DNA of 64,000 nucleotides from Acidihalobacter sp. (GTDB lineage Bacteria > Pseudomonadota > Gammaproteobacteria > DSM-5130 > Acidihalobacteraceae): positions 95,114-159,113 of the forward strand of contig JALUXU010000058.1 of the NCBI GenBank assembly GCA_027013225.1, given 5' to 3'. The position numbers and the translations under genes are program-made. This document shows, piece after piece, positions 28,154-37,412 of this stretch. Under the pieces are notes generated by a model, which saw only the letters and a list, made by a program, of their open reading frames with translations, was not told the origin of the DNA and ran no database searches. Every line of letters begins with the position of its first letter. The stretch's first letter is position 1.

Positions 28154-30805
28154 TTAACGGCCACCTCTCGAACCCGGACGCAGATAACCGAGGGCCCGGT
28201 GCAACAGACCTTTCGCGGCGGCTTCTTCCTGATGCACGCGCATCACCGCCGGTTGTAACGAAGCGTTCACCGTGCGCAGGAAGCGGCTTTGATGTACGGC
28301 CTTGCTGTCCATCAAGCGGTGCATGCCGAGCTTGCCGAAGTCGGCGCAGATCATCCAGATGAGGTTGTATGCCCACACCAGGCCGATCACTTCCCATGGA
28401 ATGGCGGGCATCAGCCAGCCGAAGCCGGCCATGGCCACGCCCACCAGCTGGGTGCCGAGGATCGCCATCCACAGCGGCTTGGCAGGATAGGGCGGGCGCC
28501 AGAACGGGCCGCGCACGCGGGTCAGGAACAGCATCAGATGGCCTCCGGCGATGAGCTGGAGGAACATCACTGTTTGCGCTTGATCAACAGGCAGCTGGTA
28601 CCAGAAGCGGGCCAGCAGGTAGAGCACGAAGGTGCCGCCGAAGGCGAAAAAGCCCATCACGGAAGAAACGCCGAGCACGCGGCCCATTTCCCAGTGCACC
28701 GGATTTTTTTGGAGCTCGGTGTTGTCCCAGGCGATGGTCATGATGGGAATGTCATCCAGCAGTGACAGCAGCACCACCATAATCGCGGTCAGTGGATAAT
28801 TATTGAAGATGAGCATGGTGACGACGACGAAAAACAGGATGTCCAGCGTCATGGCGATGCGGTACACGGTGTAGCTCATCATTCGCTCGAAGATGCGGCG
28901 TGCTTCTTCCACCGCGCGGACGATGACGCCAAGGCCGGGCGCAGTGAGGATCAGAGACGCCGCCGCGCGGGCGGCGTCGGTGGCGCCGGAGACCGCGATG
29001 CCGACATCGGCCTGTTTGAGGGCGGGCGCGTCGTTCACGCCGTCGCCGGTCATGGCCACCAGATGGCCTTTTTCCTGCAACGCCTTGACGATGGCGTATT
29101 TGTGTTCCGGAAACACCTGGGCGAAGCCGTCGGCCTTTTCGATGCGCTCGGCGGCGTCGGAGGCCAGATGCCCTTCCTTGGCCGCCTGGCCGATCAGCTC
29201 GTCGGCGGGCTGGATGTTCTTTCCAAGCCCCAGTTGTCCGGCGATTTCGCGCGCGATGGCGACGTTGTCTCCGGTTACCATTTTCACCTTGATGCCGTGC
29301 GCCATGGCCTCGGCGATGGTCTGGCGTGAATCTTCGCGCGGTGGATCAAACAGCGGCAGGATGCCGAGGAAGGTCCAGGTCTTGCCGTCGTCGTCGGAGC
29401 GGGCCACGCCCAGGGTGCGGTAGCCGCGGGCGGCGGCGTCTTCCACCACTTTCTCGGCCTTGGCTTTTTCATCGCCGGAAAGCCCGGCCATGTCCATAAT
29501 CACCTGCGGCGCGCCCTTGGTGACGCGGAAGGTTTTGCCGTCGGCCGTCTTGATGGTGGCTTCGGTGCGTTTGGAAACGGGGTCGAAAGGCACGAACTTG
29601 ACTTGCTCAAAACCGGCAAGTTGCTGTTCGCGGTTTTGCAGGCCGTTCAGCACGGCGGTGTCGATGGCGTCGGCGTCCTCTTCCTTGGAAGCCAGAGAAG
29701 CGGCGAGGATGACTTCCTGCGCATCCTTGGCATTGAACACGGCCGTTTCGCCCAGGGTGAGCTTGTTCTGGGTCAGGGTGCCGGTCTTGTCGGAGCACAG
29801 GATGTCCACGCCGGCCATTTCCTCGATGGAGGTCAGCTTGGAGACGATGGCCTTCATTTTCGATAGCGCCAGCGCGCCCAGCGCCATAGTCACCGACAGC
29901 ACCGCCGGCATCGCCACCGGGATGGAGGCGACCACCACCACCAGTACGAAGGCTAACAGCTCGAGGAAAGTCAGGCCGCGGCTGAGCTCGACCACGATCA
30001 GGATGATCGACAGCACGATGGCCAGAAAGATCAGAAAGTTACCGATGGAAATCACCGCTTTCTGGAAATGCGACACTGGCGCGGCGTGTTCCACCAGGCT
30101 GGCGGTGCGGCCGAAGAAGGTGTTGCCGCCCGTGGCATAGACTACGGCCACCATCTCGCCCTGTTTGGCGATGGTGCCCGAATAGGCGACATCACCGACT
30201 TTCTTGCTCACCGGCAGCGATTCGCCGGTGAGCGCCGATTGGTCCACCGAGAGGTAATCGCCTTCGATCAGCTTGACGTCGGCGGGCAGAATGTCGCCCA
30301 GCCGCACGCGGATGACATCGCCGGGAACCAGCTGCGCGGCGTCGATTTCCTGCCACTGGCCGTCACGCAGCACGCGCGCCTTGAGCGCGAGTTGCTGCTT
30401 GAGCGCCTTGAGTGCATCCTGAGCGCCTTTTTCTTCCCAAAAGCCGATGCCGCCGTTGATCACCAGCATGGCGAAGATGACGCCGAAGCTCTTCCAGTCA
30501 CTGTTCACTGCCGAGAGGATGGCAGCGATCTCGATCATCCACGGAATGGGCCCCCAGAAATAGGAAAGCAGTTTGCGCCACAGGGGGACTTCTTCTTCTT
30601 CCAGAGCATTTGGTCCGTACTTGGACAGGCGCTGGGCGGCCTCGCTGGCACTGAGGCCCTGGGAACTGCTTTGCAGTTTTTTGAAGGTCTCATCGACCGG
30701 CAATTTTTCGAACGGATCGATGCTGCCGCCTGTTTGTGCAGGTGATTTAGCCGTTTGATCCGCAGACTTTAGCGGAGCGGGGGTTGGAGTATCGGTTTGT
30801 GCCAT
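28154..30805 (-). CDS. plasma-membrane proton-efflux P-type ATPase (P3A)
   Basis: 883 residues. Motifs in order: the cation-ATPase N-terminal domain (ALEEEEVPLWRKLLSYFWG), actuator loop DQSALTGESLPVSK, membrane motif VASIPVAMPAVLSVTMALGA, phosphorylation site CSDKTGTLTQNKL and hinge MTGDGVNDAPALKQADVGIA. About ten membrane helices are seen. This is the proton-exporting P3A group. It would build a proton gradient at the cost of ATP, useful for pH homeostasis. Start ATG 30805 has GAGGAG upstream; an ATG seven codons earlier overlaps ppk2. It is 10 bases after ppk2, so a polyphosphate-ATP link is plausible. Confidence 0.94.
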   Translation of the reverse strand: MAQTDTPTPAPLKSADQTAKSPAQTGGSIDPFEKLPVDETFKKLQSSSQGLSASEAAQRLSKYGPNALEEEEVPLWRKLLSYFWGPIPWMIEIAAILSAVNSDWKSFGVIFAMLVINGGIGFWEEKGAQDALKALKQQLALKARVLRDGQWQEIDAAQLVPGDVIRVRLGDILPADVKLIEGDYLSVDQSALTGESLPVSKKVGDVAYSGTIAKQGEMVAVVYATGGNTFFGRTASLVEHAAPVSHFQKAVISIGNFLIFLAIVLSIILIVVELSRGLTFLELLAFVLVVVVASIPVAMPAVLSVTMALGALALSKMKAIVSKLTSIEEMAGVDILCSDKTGTLTQNKLTLGETAVFNAKDAQEVILAASLASKEEDADAIDTAVLNGLQNREQQLAGFEQVKFVPFDPVSKRTEATIKTADGKTFRVTKGAPQVIMDMAGLSGDEKAKAEKVVEDAAARGYRTLGVARSDDDGKTWTFLGILPLFDPPREDSRQTIAEAMAHGIKVKMVTGDNVAIAREIAGQLGLGKNIQPADELIGQAAKEGHLASDAAERIEKADGFAQVFPEHKYAIVKALQEKGHLVAMTGDGVNDAPALKQADVGIAVSGATDAARAAASLILTAPGLGVIVRAVEEARRIFERMMSYTVYRIAMTLDILFFVVVTMLIFNNYPLTAIMVVLLSLLDDIPIMTIAWDNTELQKNPVHWEMGRVLGVSSVMGFFAFGGTFVLYLLARFWYQLPVDQAQTVMFLQLIAGGHLMLFLTRVRGPFWRPPYPAKPLWMAILGTQLVGVAMAGFGWLMPAIPWEVIGLVWAYNLIWMICADFGKLGMHRLMDSKAVHQSRFLRTVNASLQPAVMRVHQEEAAAKGLLHRALGYLRPGSRGGR

Positions 30806-30815
30806 GACATTCTCC

Positions 30816-31613
30816 TCAGGGTGCAATCATGCCGTTGTCGAGATAGGTTTCATCATAAAAGAACACCAGCGACGGATCGGGCTGGGCGAGTTCTTCGTCC
30901 TTGTCCGCATAATCGAGTCGGGCAAGCAGATCCTTGATGACGTTCAGCCGGGTCAGCTTCTTGTCGTTGGCGCGCACCACGCTCCAGGGCGCGAGCACCG
31001 TATGGGTGCGGGCGAACATGGCGTTACGCGCCTGGCTGTAGTCTTCCCAGTGTTTTTGCGCCGCCGCGTCCACCGGGCTCATCTTCCACTGTTTGAGCGG
31101 GTCCTTGCGGCGTGCTTCGAGGCGTTTTTTCTGCTCGTGCTTGCTGATGTCCAGGTAATACTTGAACAGAGTGATACCGTCCTTGATCAACATGGCTTCG
31201 AAGTCCGGCACGGTCTGCATGAAGGCTTCGTATTCTTCATCGCTGCAAAAGCCCATTACTCTTTCCACGCCGGCGCGGTTGTACCAGCTGCGGTTGAACA
31301 GCACCAGCTCCTCGGCGGTGGGTAGATGCGGCACATAGCGCTGGAAATACCAGCTATGGCGGTCGCGGTCGGTGGGTTTGCCCAGCGCTACCACGCGCGT
31401 CTCGCGGGGCGAGAGGTGTTCGGTGATGCGCTTGATGGTGCCGTCCTTGCCGCCACTGTCGCGGCCCTCGAAGATCACTACAATGCGCCGGCCCTTCTTG
31501 ATGATGTGCTTTTGCAGTTTGACCAGTTCGATTTGCAGAGCGCGCAGTTCGCGTTTGTATTTTTCTTTCGGCGGCGATTCAGGGTAGGGGGCGGAGTGCT
31601 TTGACTGGATCAT
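30816..31613 (-). CDS. ppk2: polyphosphate kinase 2
   Basis: 265 residues, single-domain PPK2. The P-loop variant VVIFEGRDSGGKDGTIKRI and the lid and Walker B region LFNRSWYNRAGVERVMGF are intact, followed by FKYYLDISKHEQKKRLEARR. These enzymes transfer phosphate between polyphosphate and nucleotides, in this subgroup usually making ATP from ADP or the reverse. The start ATG 31613 has AAGGAG upstream. It heads a run that continues through the proton ATPase and, after 68 bases, the phosphohexomutase homologue, prenyltransferase-like, ppsA, LOG and hydrolase genes. The 262-base gap upstream holds a weak TTGATA-like box but no gene. Confidence 0.94.
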   Translation of the reverse strand: MIQSKHSAPYPESPPKEKYKRELRALQIELVKLQKHIIKKGRRIVVIFEGRDSGGKDGTIKRITEHLSPRETRVVALGKPTDRDRHSWYFQRYVPHLPTAEELVLFNRSWYNRAGVERVMGFCSDEEYEAFMQTVPDFEAMLIKDGITLFKYYLDISKHEQKKRLEARRKDPLKQWKMSPVDAAAQKHWEDYSQARNAMFARTHTVLAPWSVVRANDKKLTRLNVIKDLLARLDYADKDEELAQPDPSLVFFYDETYLDNGMIAP

Positions 31614-31875
31614 GGATTCCGGTCTCCTTGCATTGAGCGGGCAGGTGAATGCGCCCAGTATGAAAGCTTACTCTTTATTGGCGCCTTTAGTGGGCATATC
31701 AAAGAAAACAGGTCCATGGCGATTCCTCAAAAACCCTCGGCTTCAGCGGATCGGGGCGAGGCCGAGGCGCGCCGCGCAAGACAGCGGACATTCTCGCAAA
31801 GAGGATAACGAATATCCGCCGCCCTTGCTGTCACGGAGGTTACACCTCTCTCGATTGGCGATTTCCGGGAATTTT

Positions 31876-32775
31876 TCATTTGCCTCGATAGATCGCAAGC
31901 GCGGTTTCAAGATCGGCATCGTCGAAATCCAGGGCGCTGATAGCGTTACACAGGCGCACGGCTTCTTCCAACGGGCGCTGATGGATATTGCGGCCGGTGG
32001 CGCTGCCTGCAGTACCGCCTACGTGGAGTTGGGCGTGCAGGTTGCGTAAAAATTCCTCGGGCGATGCTTCCCGTCCACCGGCGCAGACCACGCCTGTGCG
32101 GCCCGCGGCGCGCACGGCTTCACGTAAAGCCGCCGACCCGTCCGCAGGTTGGTTGACTTTGGCGAAATCTGCACCTAGGCAGGCGACAATACCGCATGCG
32201 CCGGCGATCAGATGCGCGTCTTTTTCATTCTTGACGTGCTGGCCGCGCGGATAGGCCCAGATCACGGCGAGCAGACCATGTTGGTGCGCTTCGAACGCCA
32301 GGCGGGCGGCCTCGGTGAACATTTCATGCTCGAAGGCGCTGCCGGGATAAATGGTGTAGCCCACGCCCAGAATATTCAGGCCGGCCGTCTTGCGCAGCCG
32401 CAGCACTTGTTCGAGGCTATGCCATTGGCGGCTGAGCGGATCCTTGTCGGCGGTGGGAATGAGGTGAGTCTTGGCGTTCATCTTGACCAGGTAGGGCGTT
32501 TGCGGGTAGTCCGGCGCATAACGGCTGATCAGGCCCATCTGGGTGGCGAACACGCCGATGCGTGCTTTCGAGGCGATACGGAACAGATGCTCTGGGTCAC
32601 TGTCTTCTTCGGCCACCTCCGGGCCGATGAAATCGTCGTTGAGGTGCTCGACTTTCTGGTCGCCGGCCATGAGCATGAGCCGGCCACTGCCTTCGGTGGC
32701 GCGGTCCAGGTTGGCGAGATAGCGACTGCGTTCATCGGGGGGCACATCGGCGGGTATCGAAAATGTGTGTCTCAT
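31876..32775 (-). CDS. class I fructose-bisphosphate aldolase-like protein (DhnA/FbaB type)
   Basis: 299 residues of the archaeal-type class I aldolase fold (DeoC/FbaB/LacD group). MAGDQKVEHLNDDF near residue 40, VIWAYPRGQHVKN and the Schiff-base lysine segment GADFAKVNQPADGS are visible, followed by the phosphate-binding VCAGGREAS and GGTAGSATGRNIHQR. It would split fructose 1,6-bisphosphate without a metal. Start ATG 32775 has AAGGAG eight bases upstream. It is the last gene of the long unit that begins at gpmA (43993) and lies 14 bases after glgP. The fold also includes other aldolases, so the substrate is probable, not certain. Confidence 0.82.
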   Translation of the reverse strand: MRHTFSIPADVPPDERSRYLANLDRATEGSGRLMLMAGDQKVEHLNDDFIGPEVAEEDSDPEHLFRIASKARIGVFATQMGLISRYAPDYPQTPYLVKMNAKTHLIPTADKDPLSRQWHSLEQVLRLRKTAGLNILGVGYTIYPGSAFEHEMFTEAARLAFEAHQHGLLAVIWAYPRGQHVKNEKDAHLIAGACGIVACLGADFAKVNQPADGSAALREAVRAAGRTGVVCAGGREASPEEFLRNLHAQLHVGGTAGSATGRNIHQRPLEEAVRLCNAISALDFDDADLETALAIYRGK

Positions 32776-32789
32776 GGGTATTTCTCCTT

Positions 32790-35324
32790 TCATGATTGGG
32801 GCCAGAGAATGGGATTTGCTTCAAGAGGCACGTTTGCCTGGGGGTGGCTGGGAACGACACGGACGGTGTAATGCGATGGTGGCCTCGAGGTGGTCACGTG
32901 GCTGCAGTAAAGAAAGCCGTTGACGGCACCGGGCAGCGCATGGCCGCGCGCCAGCGGATGGCGTTCGAAAGCAGCCTCCGGGGTGGCCGGATCGGCATAG
33001 AGTTCCACCGCCACGTCATCGGGCGGCAATTCGTCCAGATAGATCTGCACCTCAATGTCGAAGCCGTTCTCGGCGGGCATGTCGCGGCGCGCGCCAATAC
33101 GCAGGGCTGGCCAATGCGCCCGCAGGCGTCCGGCCCACATTTCCAGTTCCTTCGCCTTGGCGGCGTCGTCGGCCAGGCGGGCGCGCAGGTTGCGGGCGGC
33201 AGGCAGATAAAAATTCTGCATGTATTCGCGCAGCATTCGATTGGTGGAATAGGCCGGCGTGAGTTTGGCCATGCTGGCGCGCACGCGCGCCAGCCAACGA
33301 ACCGGAATGCCGCGGGCGTCGCGTTCGTAGAATTCGGGTATCACTTCGCTTTCGAGCAAATGATAGAGCTGATCCGCCTCGGTGGCGTCCCATGCGGGAT
33401 CGTTGCCGTGTTCGCGGCCGTCACCCAGGGCCCAGCCTACTTCCGGCGCATAGGCTTCGGCCCACCAGCCGTCGAGTTCTGACAGGTTCAGGCCGCCGTT
33501 GACAAGCACCTTCATGCCGCTGGTGCCGCTGGCTTCCCAGGGGCGGCGCGGCGTGTTGATCCACAGGTCCACACCCTGCACCAGCTCGGCCGCCACGGCC
33601 ATGTCGTAATCCTCGATAAAAACCACGCGGCCGGGAGGTACGTCGGGGCGGGCGATGAACTGCGCCCATTCGCGCAGCATTTCCTGGCCTTCCTGGTCGC
33701 GGGGGTGGGCCTTGCCGGCGAGAAAAAGCTGTACCGGGCGTTGCCTATCGGAAAGCAGGCGGATCAGTCGCTCCGGTTGCTTTAGTAACAAATTGGGGCG
33801 CTTGTAGCCAGTGAATCGCCGCGCGAACCCCAGGGTAAGCGCGTTGGGATCGAACAAGCGGTTGAAAGCCGCGGTCGTGTGCGGGTCTTCGCCGCGCATG
33901 GCGCCTTGATACAGGCGGTGTTGACGCACGGCCCCCAGCAAACGTTGCCGCTGACGGGCGCGAAAGCTCCAGAGCGCCTCGTCGCCGACCGCGGAAATGC
34001 ACGCTTCAATGTGTTTCAGTTCGTCATCCCAGCGCGCCTGACCGCACGCCTTAGTCCACAATGAATCTGCTTCCGCCGAATCCCAGCTCGGTGTGTGCAC
34101 CCCGTTGGTGACATGGCCCACAGGCACTTCCGCCAGCGGCCAGCGGGGAAACAGGGATGAGAACAGGCGCCGCGAGACGGCGCCGTGCAGGCGCGAAACG
34201 CCGTTGACCGCACCGCTGCCACGCAGCGCCAGCCAAGCCATGTTGAACGCTTCATCGCTTTGTCGTGTGTCGGCGCGTCCCAGGGCGAGCAGGGTTTCAA
34301 AATCCACCCCCCAGGCTTGGGCGTAAGGGCCGAGATATTGCCGTATGAGCGCGGGCGAAAAGCGGTCGAAGGCGGCGGCCACGGGGGTGTGAGTGGTGAA
34401 CAGGTTGGCGGCGCGGGTGGCGCGCAGGGCGGTAGGAAAATCCACGTTTTTCTCGCGCATGAGGGACGCCGCCCGCGCCAGCACCACGAAGGCGGCATGG
34501 CCTTCGTTGAGATGGCATACGCTGTCTCCCATGTCCAGCGCTTCGAGCAGCCGCCAGCCGCCGATGCCGAGCACGATTTCCTGCTGCAGGCGGGTTTCAT
34601 CGTCGCCGCCGTAGAGGGTGGCGGTAATTCCCCGGTCGCGCGGATGGTTGCTCAAGCCGTTGGCATCGAGCAGCAGCAGGCGCACTCGCGCCACGGTGGC
34701 TTCCCAGCAGCGCAGGCGCAGTGAGCGTCCCGGCAGTTCTATGTTTACATGCAGCCAGTCGCCGCCGGAGTCGCGTAGCGGAAGCACTGGCAGCATGGCC
34801 GGGTTATTGTAGGGATAGTAGGCGATCTGATTGCCCTTGGAGTCCATCGCCTGATGGAAGTAGCCCTGCTGGTACAACAGGCCGATGCCGACCATGGGGA
34901 TGCCAAGATCGCTGGCCGTCTTGAGCACGTCGCCGGCGAGGATGCCCAGGCCGCCCGAATAGATCGGCAAGGCTTCGGATAGTCCGAATTCCATGCTGAA
35001 ATAGGCCACGCGTTTGAGATCCGCCCGCCCACTCTGTCCGTCGCACCAGGTCGTTTGCGTCAAAACGGCTTCGCGGTGTTGCAATTGCTTTTCGAGTTCG
35101 CGCAAGAATTCGGCATCCTTGGCCAGAGCTTCAAGGCGCTTATTGGAAACCGATTCCAGAATCAGCCAGGGATTGCCGGTGCGGTCCCAGAGTTCTGGAT
35201 CGACTTTGCTCCAAAGGGCGTCGGAGACATGGTTCCAGCTCCAGCGTAAATCGAGCGCGAGATCGGCCAGACCCTGGAGTTCGGCCGGCAGATCACGGCT
35301 GTAGTAATGATGCATGTGAGACAT
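32790..35324 (-). CDS. glgP: alpha-glucan (glycogen) phosphorylase
   Basis: 844 residues of the GT35 family, in the TIGR02094-like branch common in archaea and autotrophs and distinct from E. coli GlgP. The start region LADLALDLRWSWNH, the substrate loop YFSMEFGLSEALPIYSGGLG and the PLP-lysine segment EASGTSGMKVLVNGG are present, with LDGWWAEAY following. It releases glucose 1-phosphate from glycogen with inorganic phosphate. The start ATG 35324 is preceded by GGAG eight bases away. It sits 20 bases after the phosphotransacetylase-type gene in the same transcript and works with glgX. Confidence 0.95.
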   Translation of the reverse strand: MSHMHHYYSRDLPAELQGLADLALDLRWSWNHVSDALWSKVDPELWDRTGNPWLILESVSNKRLEALAKDAEFLRELEKQLQHREAVLTQTTWCDGQSGRADLKRVAYFSMEFGLSEALPIYSGGLGILAGDVLKTASDLGIPMVGIGLLYQQGYFHQAMDSKGNQIAYYPYNNPAMLPVLPLRDSGGDWLHVNIELPGRSLRLRCWEATVARVRLLLLDANGLSNHPRDRGITATLYGGDDETRLQQEIVLGIGGWRLLEALDMGDSVCHLNEGHAAFVVLARAASLMREKNVDFPTALRATRAANLFTTHTPVAAAFDRFSPALIRQYLGPYAQAWGVDFETLLALGRADTRQSDEAFNMAWLALRGSGAVNGVSRLHGAVSRRLFSSLFPRWPLAEVPVGHVTNGVHTPSWDSAEADSLWTKACGQARWDDELKHIEACISAVGDEALWSFRARQRQRLLGAVRQHRLYQGAMRGEDPHTTAAFNRLFDPNALTLGFARRFTGYKRPNLLLKQPERLIRLLSDRQRPVQLFLAGKAHPRDQEGQEMLREWAQFIARPDVPPGRVVFIEDYDMAVAAELVQGVDLWINTPRRPWEASGTSGMKVLVNGGLNLSELDGWWAEAYAPEVGWALGDGREHGNDPAWDATEADQLYHLLESEVIPEFYERDARGIPVRWLARVRASMAKLTPAYSTNRMLREYMQNFYLPAARNLRARLADDAAKAKELEMWAGRLRAHWPALRIGARRDMPAENGFDIEVQIYLDELPPDDVAVELYADPATPEAAFERHPLARGHALPGAVNGFLYCSHVTTSRPPSHYTVRVVPSHPQANVPLEANPILWPQS

Positions 35325-35344
35325 GAGTATTTCTCCGGTTGATT

Positions 35345-36274
35345 TTATGTGTCGCCGCGCTGTGCTTGCCGGCGCAGGTCCTCACGGTGATGGACGACAC
35401 GCGCCAAGGCCAGCGAGGCCAATCTGGCGGCTTTGGGGTCGGCTCGCGAGGTGAGTACCACCGGCACGCTGGCTCCGAGAACGATGCCGGCGAAACGCGC
35501 GCCGGCAAGGTATTCCAGATCCTTGTAGAGGATGTTGCCGGAGACCAGATCCGGCATCAGCAGAATGTCCACGTCGCCGGAGACGGGGCTGCAGATGCCC
35601 TTGATTTTCGCGGACTCGGCGGAAATCGCATTGTCGAAAGCCAGCGGACCGTCGACGATGGCGTTTTTGATCTGTCCGCGCTCTGCCATTTTTGCAAGGC
35701 AAGCAGCGTCCACGGTGGAAGCGATGGCGGGATTGATTACTTCGATGGCCGACAGCGCCGCGGCCTTAGGGCATTCGATGCCGAGTAGTTGCGCCATCTG
35801 TATGGCGTTGATCAGGATTTGCTGCTTGGCGGTCAGATCTGGCGTGATGTTGATGGCCGCGTCGGTGATGAACAGCGGTTTTTGATAGGTGTTTATTTCG
35901 GCGATGAAAACGTGGGAAACGCGCGTGGCCCGGCGCAATTCCTTGAGAATGGGATGCAAAAATTCAGCGGTGTGCAGGTGGCCTTTCATCAGCAGCTTGA
36001 CTCGGCCTTCCTTGACCGCCTGCACCCCCGCCTCGGCCGCGGCGTCGGGTGTGGCCGCTTCGATCAGGGGGTAGCTGCTGCCGAGTTTCTCCTGTAATGG
36101 CAATATTTGTTCCTTGCGGCCGATCAGCACAGGTGCGATCAGCCCTTCAAGCGCCGCCTGGTGAGCCGCCTCGATCACATGCCGTTCTCCGGCGTCAACT
36201 ACGGCGGTGGGCGCGGCAGGCAGGGATTTGGCTTCGGCAATGAGGTCGTCCAGATGCAGAATACGGTCAAACAT
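35345..36274 (-). CDS. phosphate acetyl/butyryltransferase family protein
   Basis: 309 residues of the PTA_PTB fold (short form, no regulatory N-terminal domain). Features are LIAPVLIGRKEQI, LLMKGHLHTAEFL, the ITDAAINITPDL strand and the C-terminal LLMPDLVSGNILYKDLEYLAGA with GIVLGASVPVVLTSRAD. It transfers an acyl group from CoA to phosphate. Sequence alone does not separate acetyl from butyryl specificity, but coupling to ackA (its start overlaps the ackA end by eight bases) and to pyruvate dehydrogenase genes favours acetyl phosphate formation. Confidence 0.9.
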   Translation of the reverse strand: MFDRILHLDDLIAEAKSLPAAPTAVVDAGERHVIEAAHQAALEGLIAPVLIGRKEQILPLQEKLGSSYPLIEAATPDAAAEAGVQAVKEGRVKLLMKGHLHTAEFLHPILKELRRATRVSHVFIAEINTYQKPLFITDAAINITPDLTAKQQILINAIQMAQLLGIECPKAAALSAIEVINPAIASTVDAACLAKMAERGQIKNAIVDGPLAFDNAISAESAKIKGICSPVSGDVDILLMPDLVSGNILYKDLEYLAGARFAGIVLGASVPVVLTSRADPKAARLASLALARVVHHREDLRRQAQRGDT

Positions 36275-37412
36275 GTGTTTCCTCCATTAACTCATAGACA
36301 TGGCGGGCAATCATGGCGTCTTCCTCGGTGTGCAGGACATGTACCGGGCAACGGGACGCGGGCACACTGATGGTCTCGGCGTGCGCCGCGTTGAGTGCCG
36401 GGTCGAGTTCTAGCCCTAAGTATTCCAGCCCGCGGCACACGGCCCAGCGCACCGGCGCGGCGTGTTCGCCGATGCCGCCGGTGAATACCAGTCGATCCAG
36501 GCCGCCGAGAGCGGCGGCATAGGCGCCGATGGTTTTGCGGACCTGATAGGCGAACACGGCGACGGCAAGGCGTGCGCCTTCGGAATGGCTTTGCAGTAGC
36601 AAAGCCATGTCGGAGGTTTCACCGGACAGGCCGAGCAGACCGGCTTCGCGGTTGATGGCGCGGTCGAGGGCGTCGGGGTCCAGCCCTTGCTGGCGCAGCA
36701 GATGCAGCAGTACGCCCGGATCCAGGTCGCCGCTGCGCGTGCCCATGGGAATGCCACCGGTGGGAGTCATGCCCATGCTGGTGTCGATGGAGCGGCCGTC
36801 GCGCACGGCGGCCAGGCTGGCGCCATTGCCCAGATGCGCAATCACCACCCGCCCGCGAGCCTTCTCACCCAGCCGGCGCACGATGTACTCGTAGGACAGA
36901 CCATGAAAACCGTAACGGCGAATGCCGCGTTCTCGCCAGCGGCGTGCCAGCGGCAGCGTGCGCGCGACCTCGGGCAGCCCGGCATGGAAGGCGGTGTCGA
37001 AGCAAACGACTTGCGGCATGTCGGGCCAGTGTTCGGCAACCGCGCGGATGCCGGCCAGCGCCGGGGGATTGTGCAGCGGCGCGAGCGGGGTGAGCGCTTC
37101 CAGCCGGGTTATCAGTTCCGGGGTGATCCGCTCGGGACGCGTATGGTCGCCACCGTGGACCACGCGATGGCCGACGGCATCCACGCGCGTCGGCGCCAGC
37201 GCGGCCAGCACCGCTTTCAGTGCGGCGCGGTGATCCGGCAAGGGCTGCGCCGTGACCTGGCCGCCTATCTCGACAACCGCCTCGGGCAGGCCGATTTTCA
37301 GCGCCGCGCCGCGCGCCAGACACTGTTCGCTGCCGCGATCGACGCGATATACGGCCAGTTTGAGAGACGACGAGCCCATGTTGACGCACAAGCAATGGAA
37401 ATCCCGTTTCAT
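36267..37412 (-). CDS. ackA: acetate kinase
   Basis: 381 residues of the ASKHA acetate/propionate kinase family. The phosphate loop VNMGSSSLKLAVY, the VGHRVVHGGD strand, FDTAFHAGLPE, RRYGFHGLSYEYI, AHLGNGASLAAVRDG and VFTGGIGEHAAPVRW are all present. It makes ATP and acetate from acetyl phosphate. It overlaps the upstream transporter by four bases and the downstream acyltransferase by eight, an unusually tight arrangement that indicates coupled synthesis. It completes a pyruvate to acetate branch that yields ATP by substrate-level phosphorylation. Confidence 0.95.
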   Translation of the reverse strand: MKRDFHCLCVNMGSSSLKLAVYRVDRGSEQCLARGAALKIGLPEAVVEIGGQVTAQPLPDHRAALKAVLAALAPTRVDAVGHRVVHGGDHTRPERITPELITRLEALTPLAPLHNPPALAGIRAVAEHWPDMPQVVCFDTAFHAGLPEVARTLPLARRWRERGIRRYGFHGLSYEYIVRRLGEKARGRVVIAHLGNGASLAAVRDGRSIDTSMGMTPTGGIPMGTRSGDLDPGVLLHLLRQQGLDPDALDRAINREAGLLGLSGETSDMALLLQSHSEGARLAVAVFAYQVRKTIGAYAAALGGLDRLVFTGGIGEHAAPVRWAVCRGLEYLGLELDPALNAAHAETISVPASRCPVHVLHTEEDAMIARHVYELMEETHV

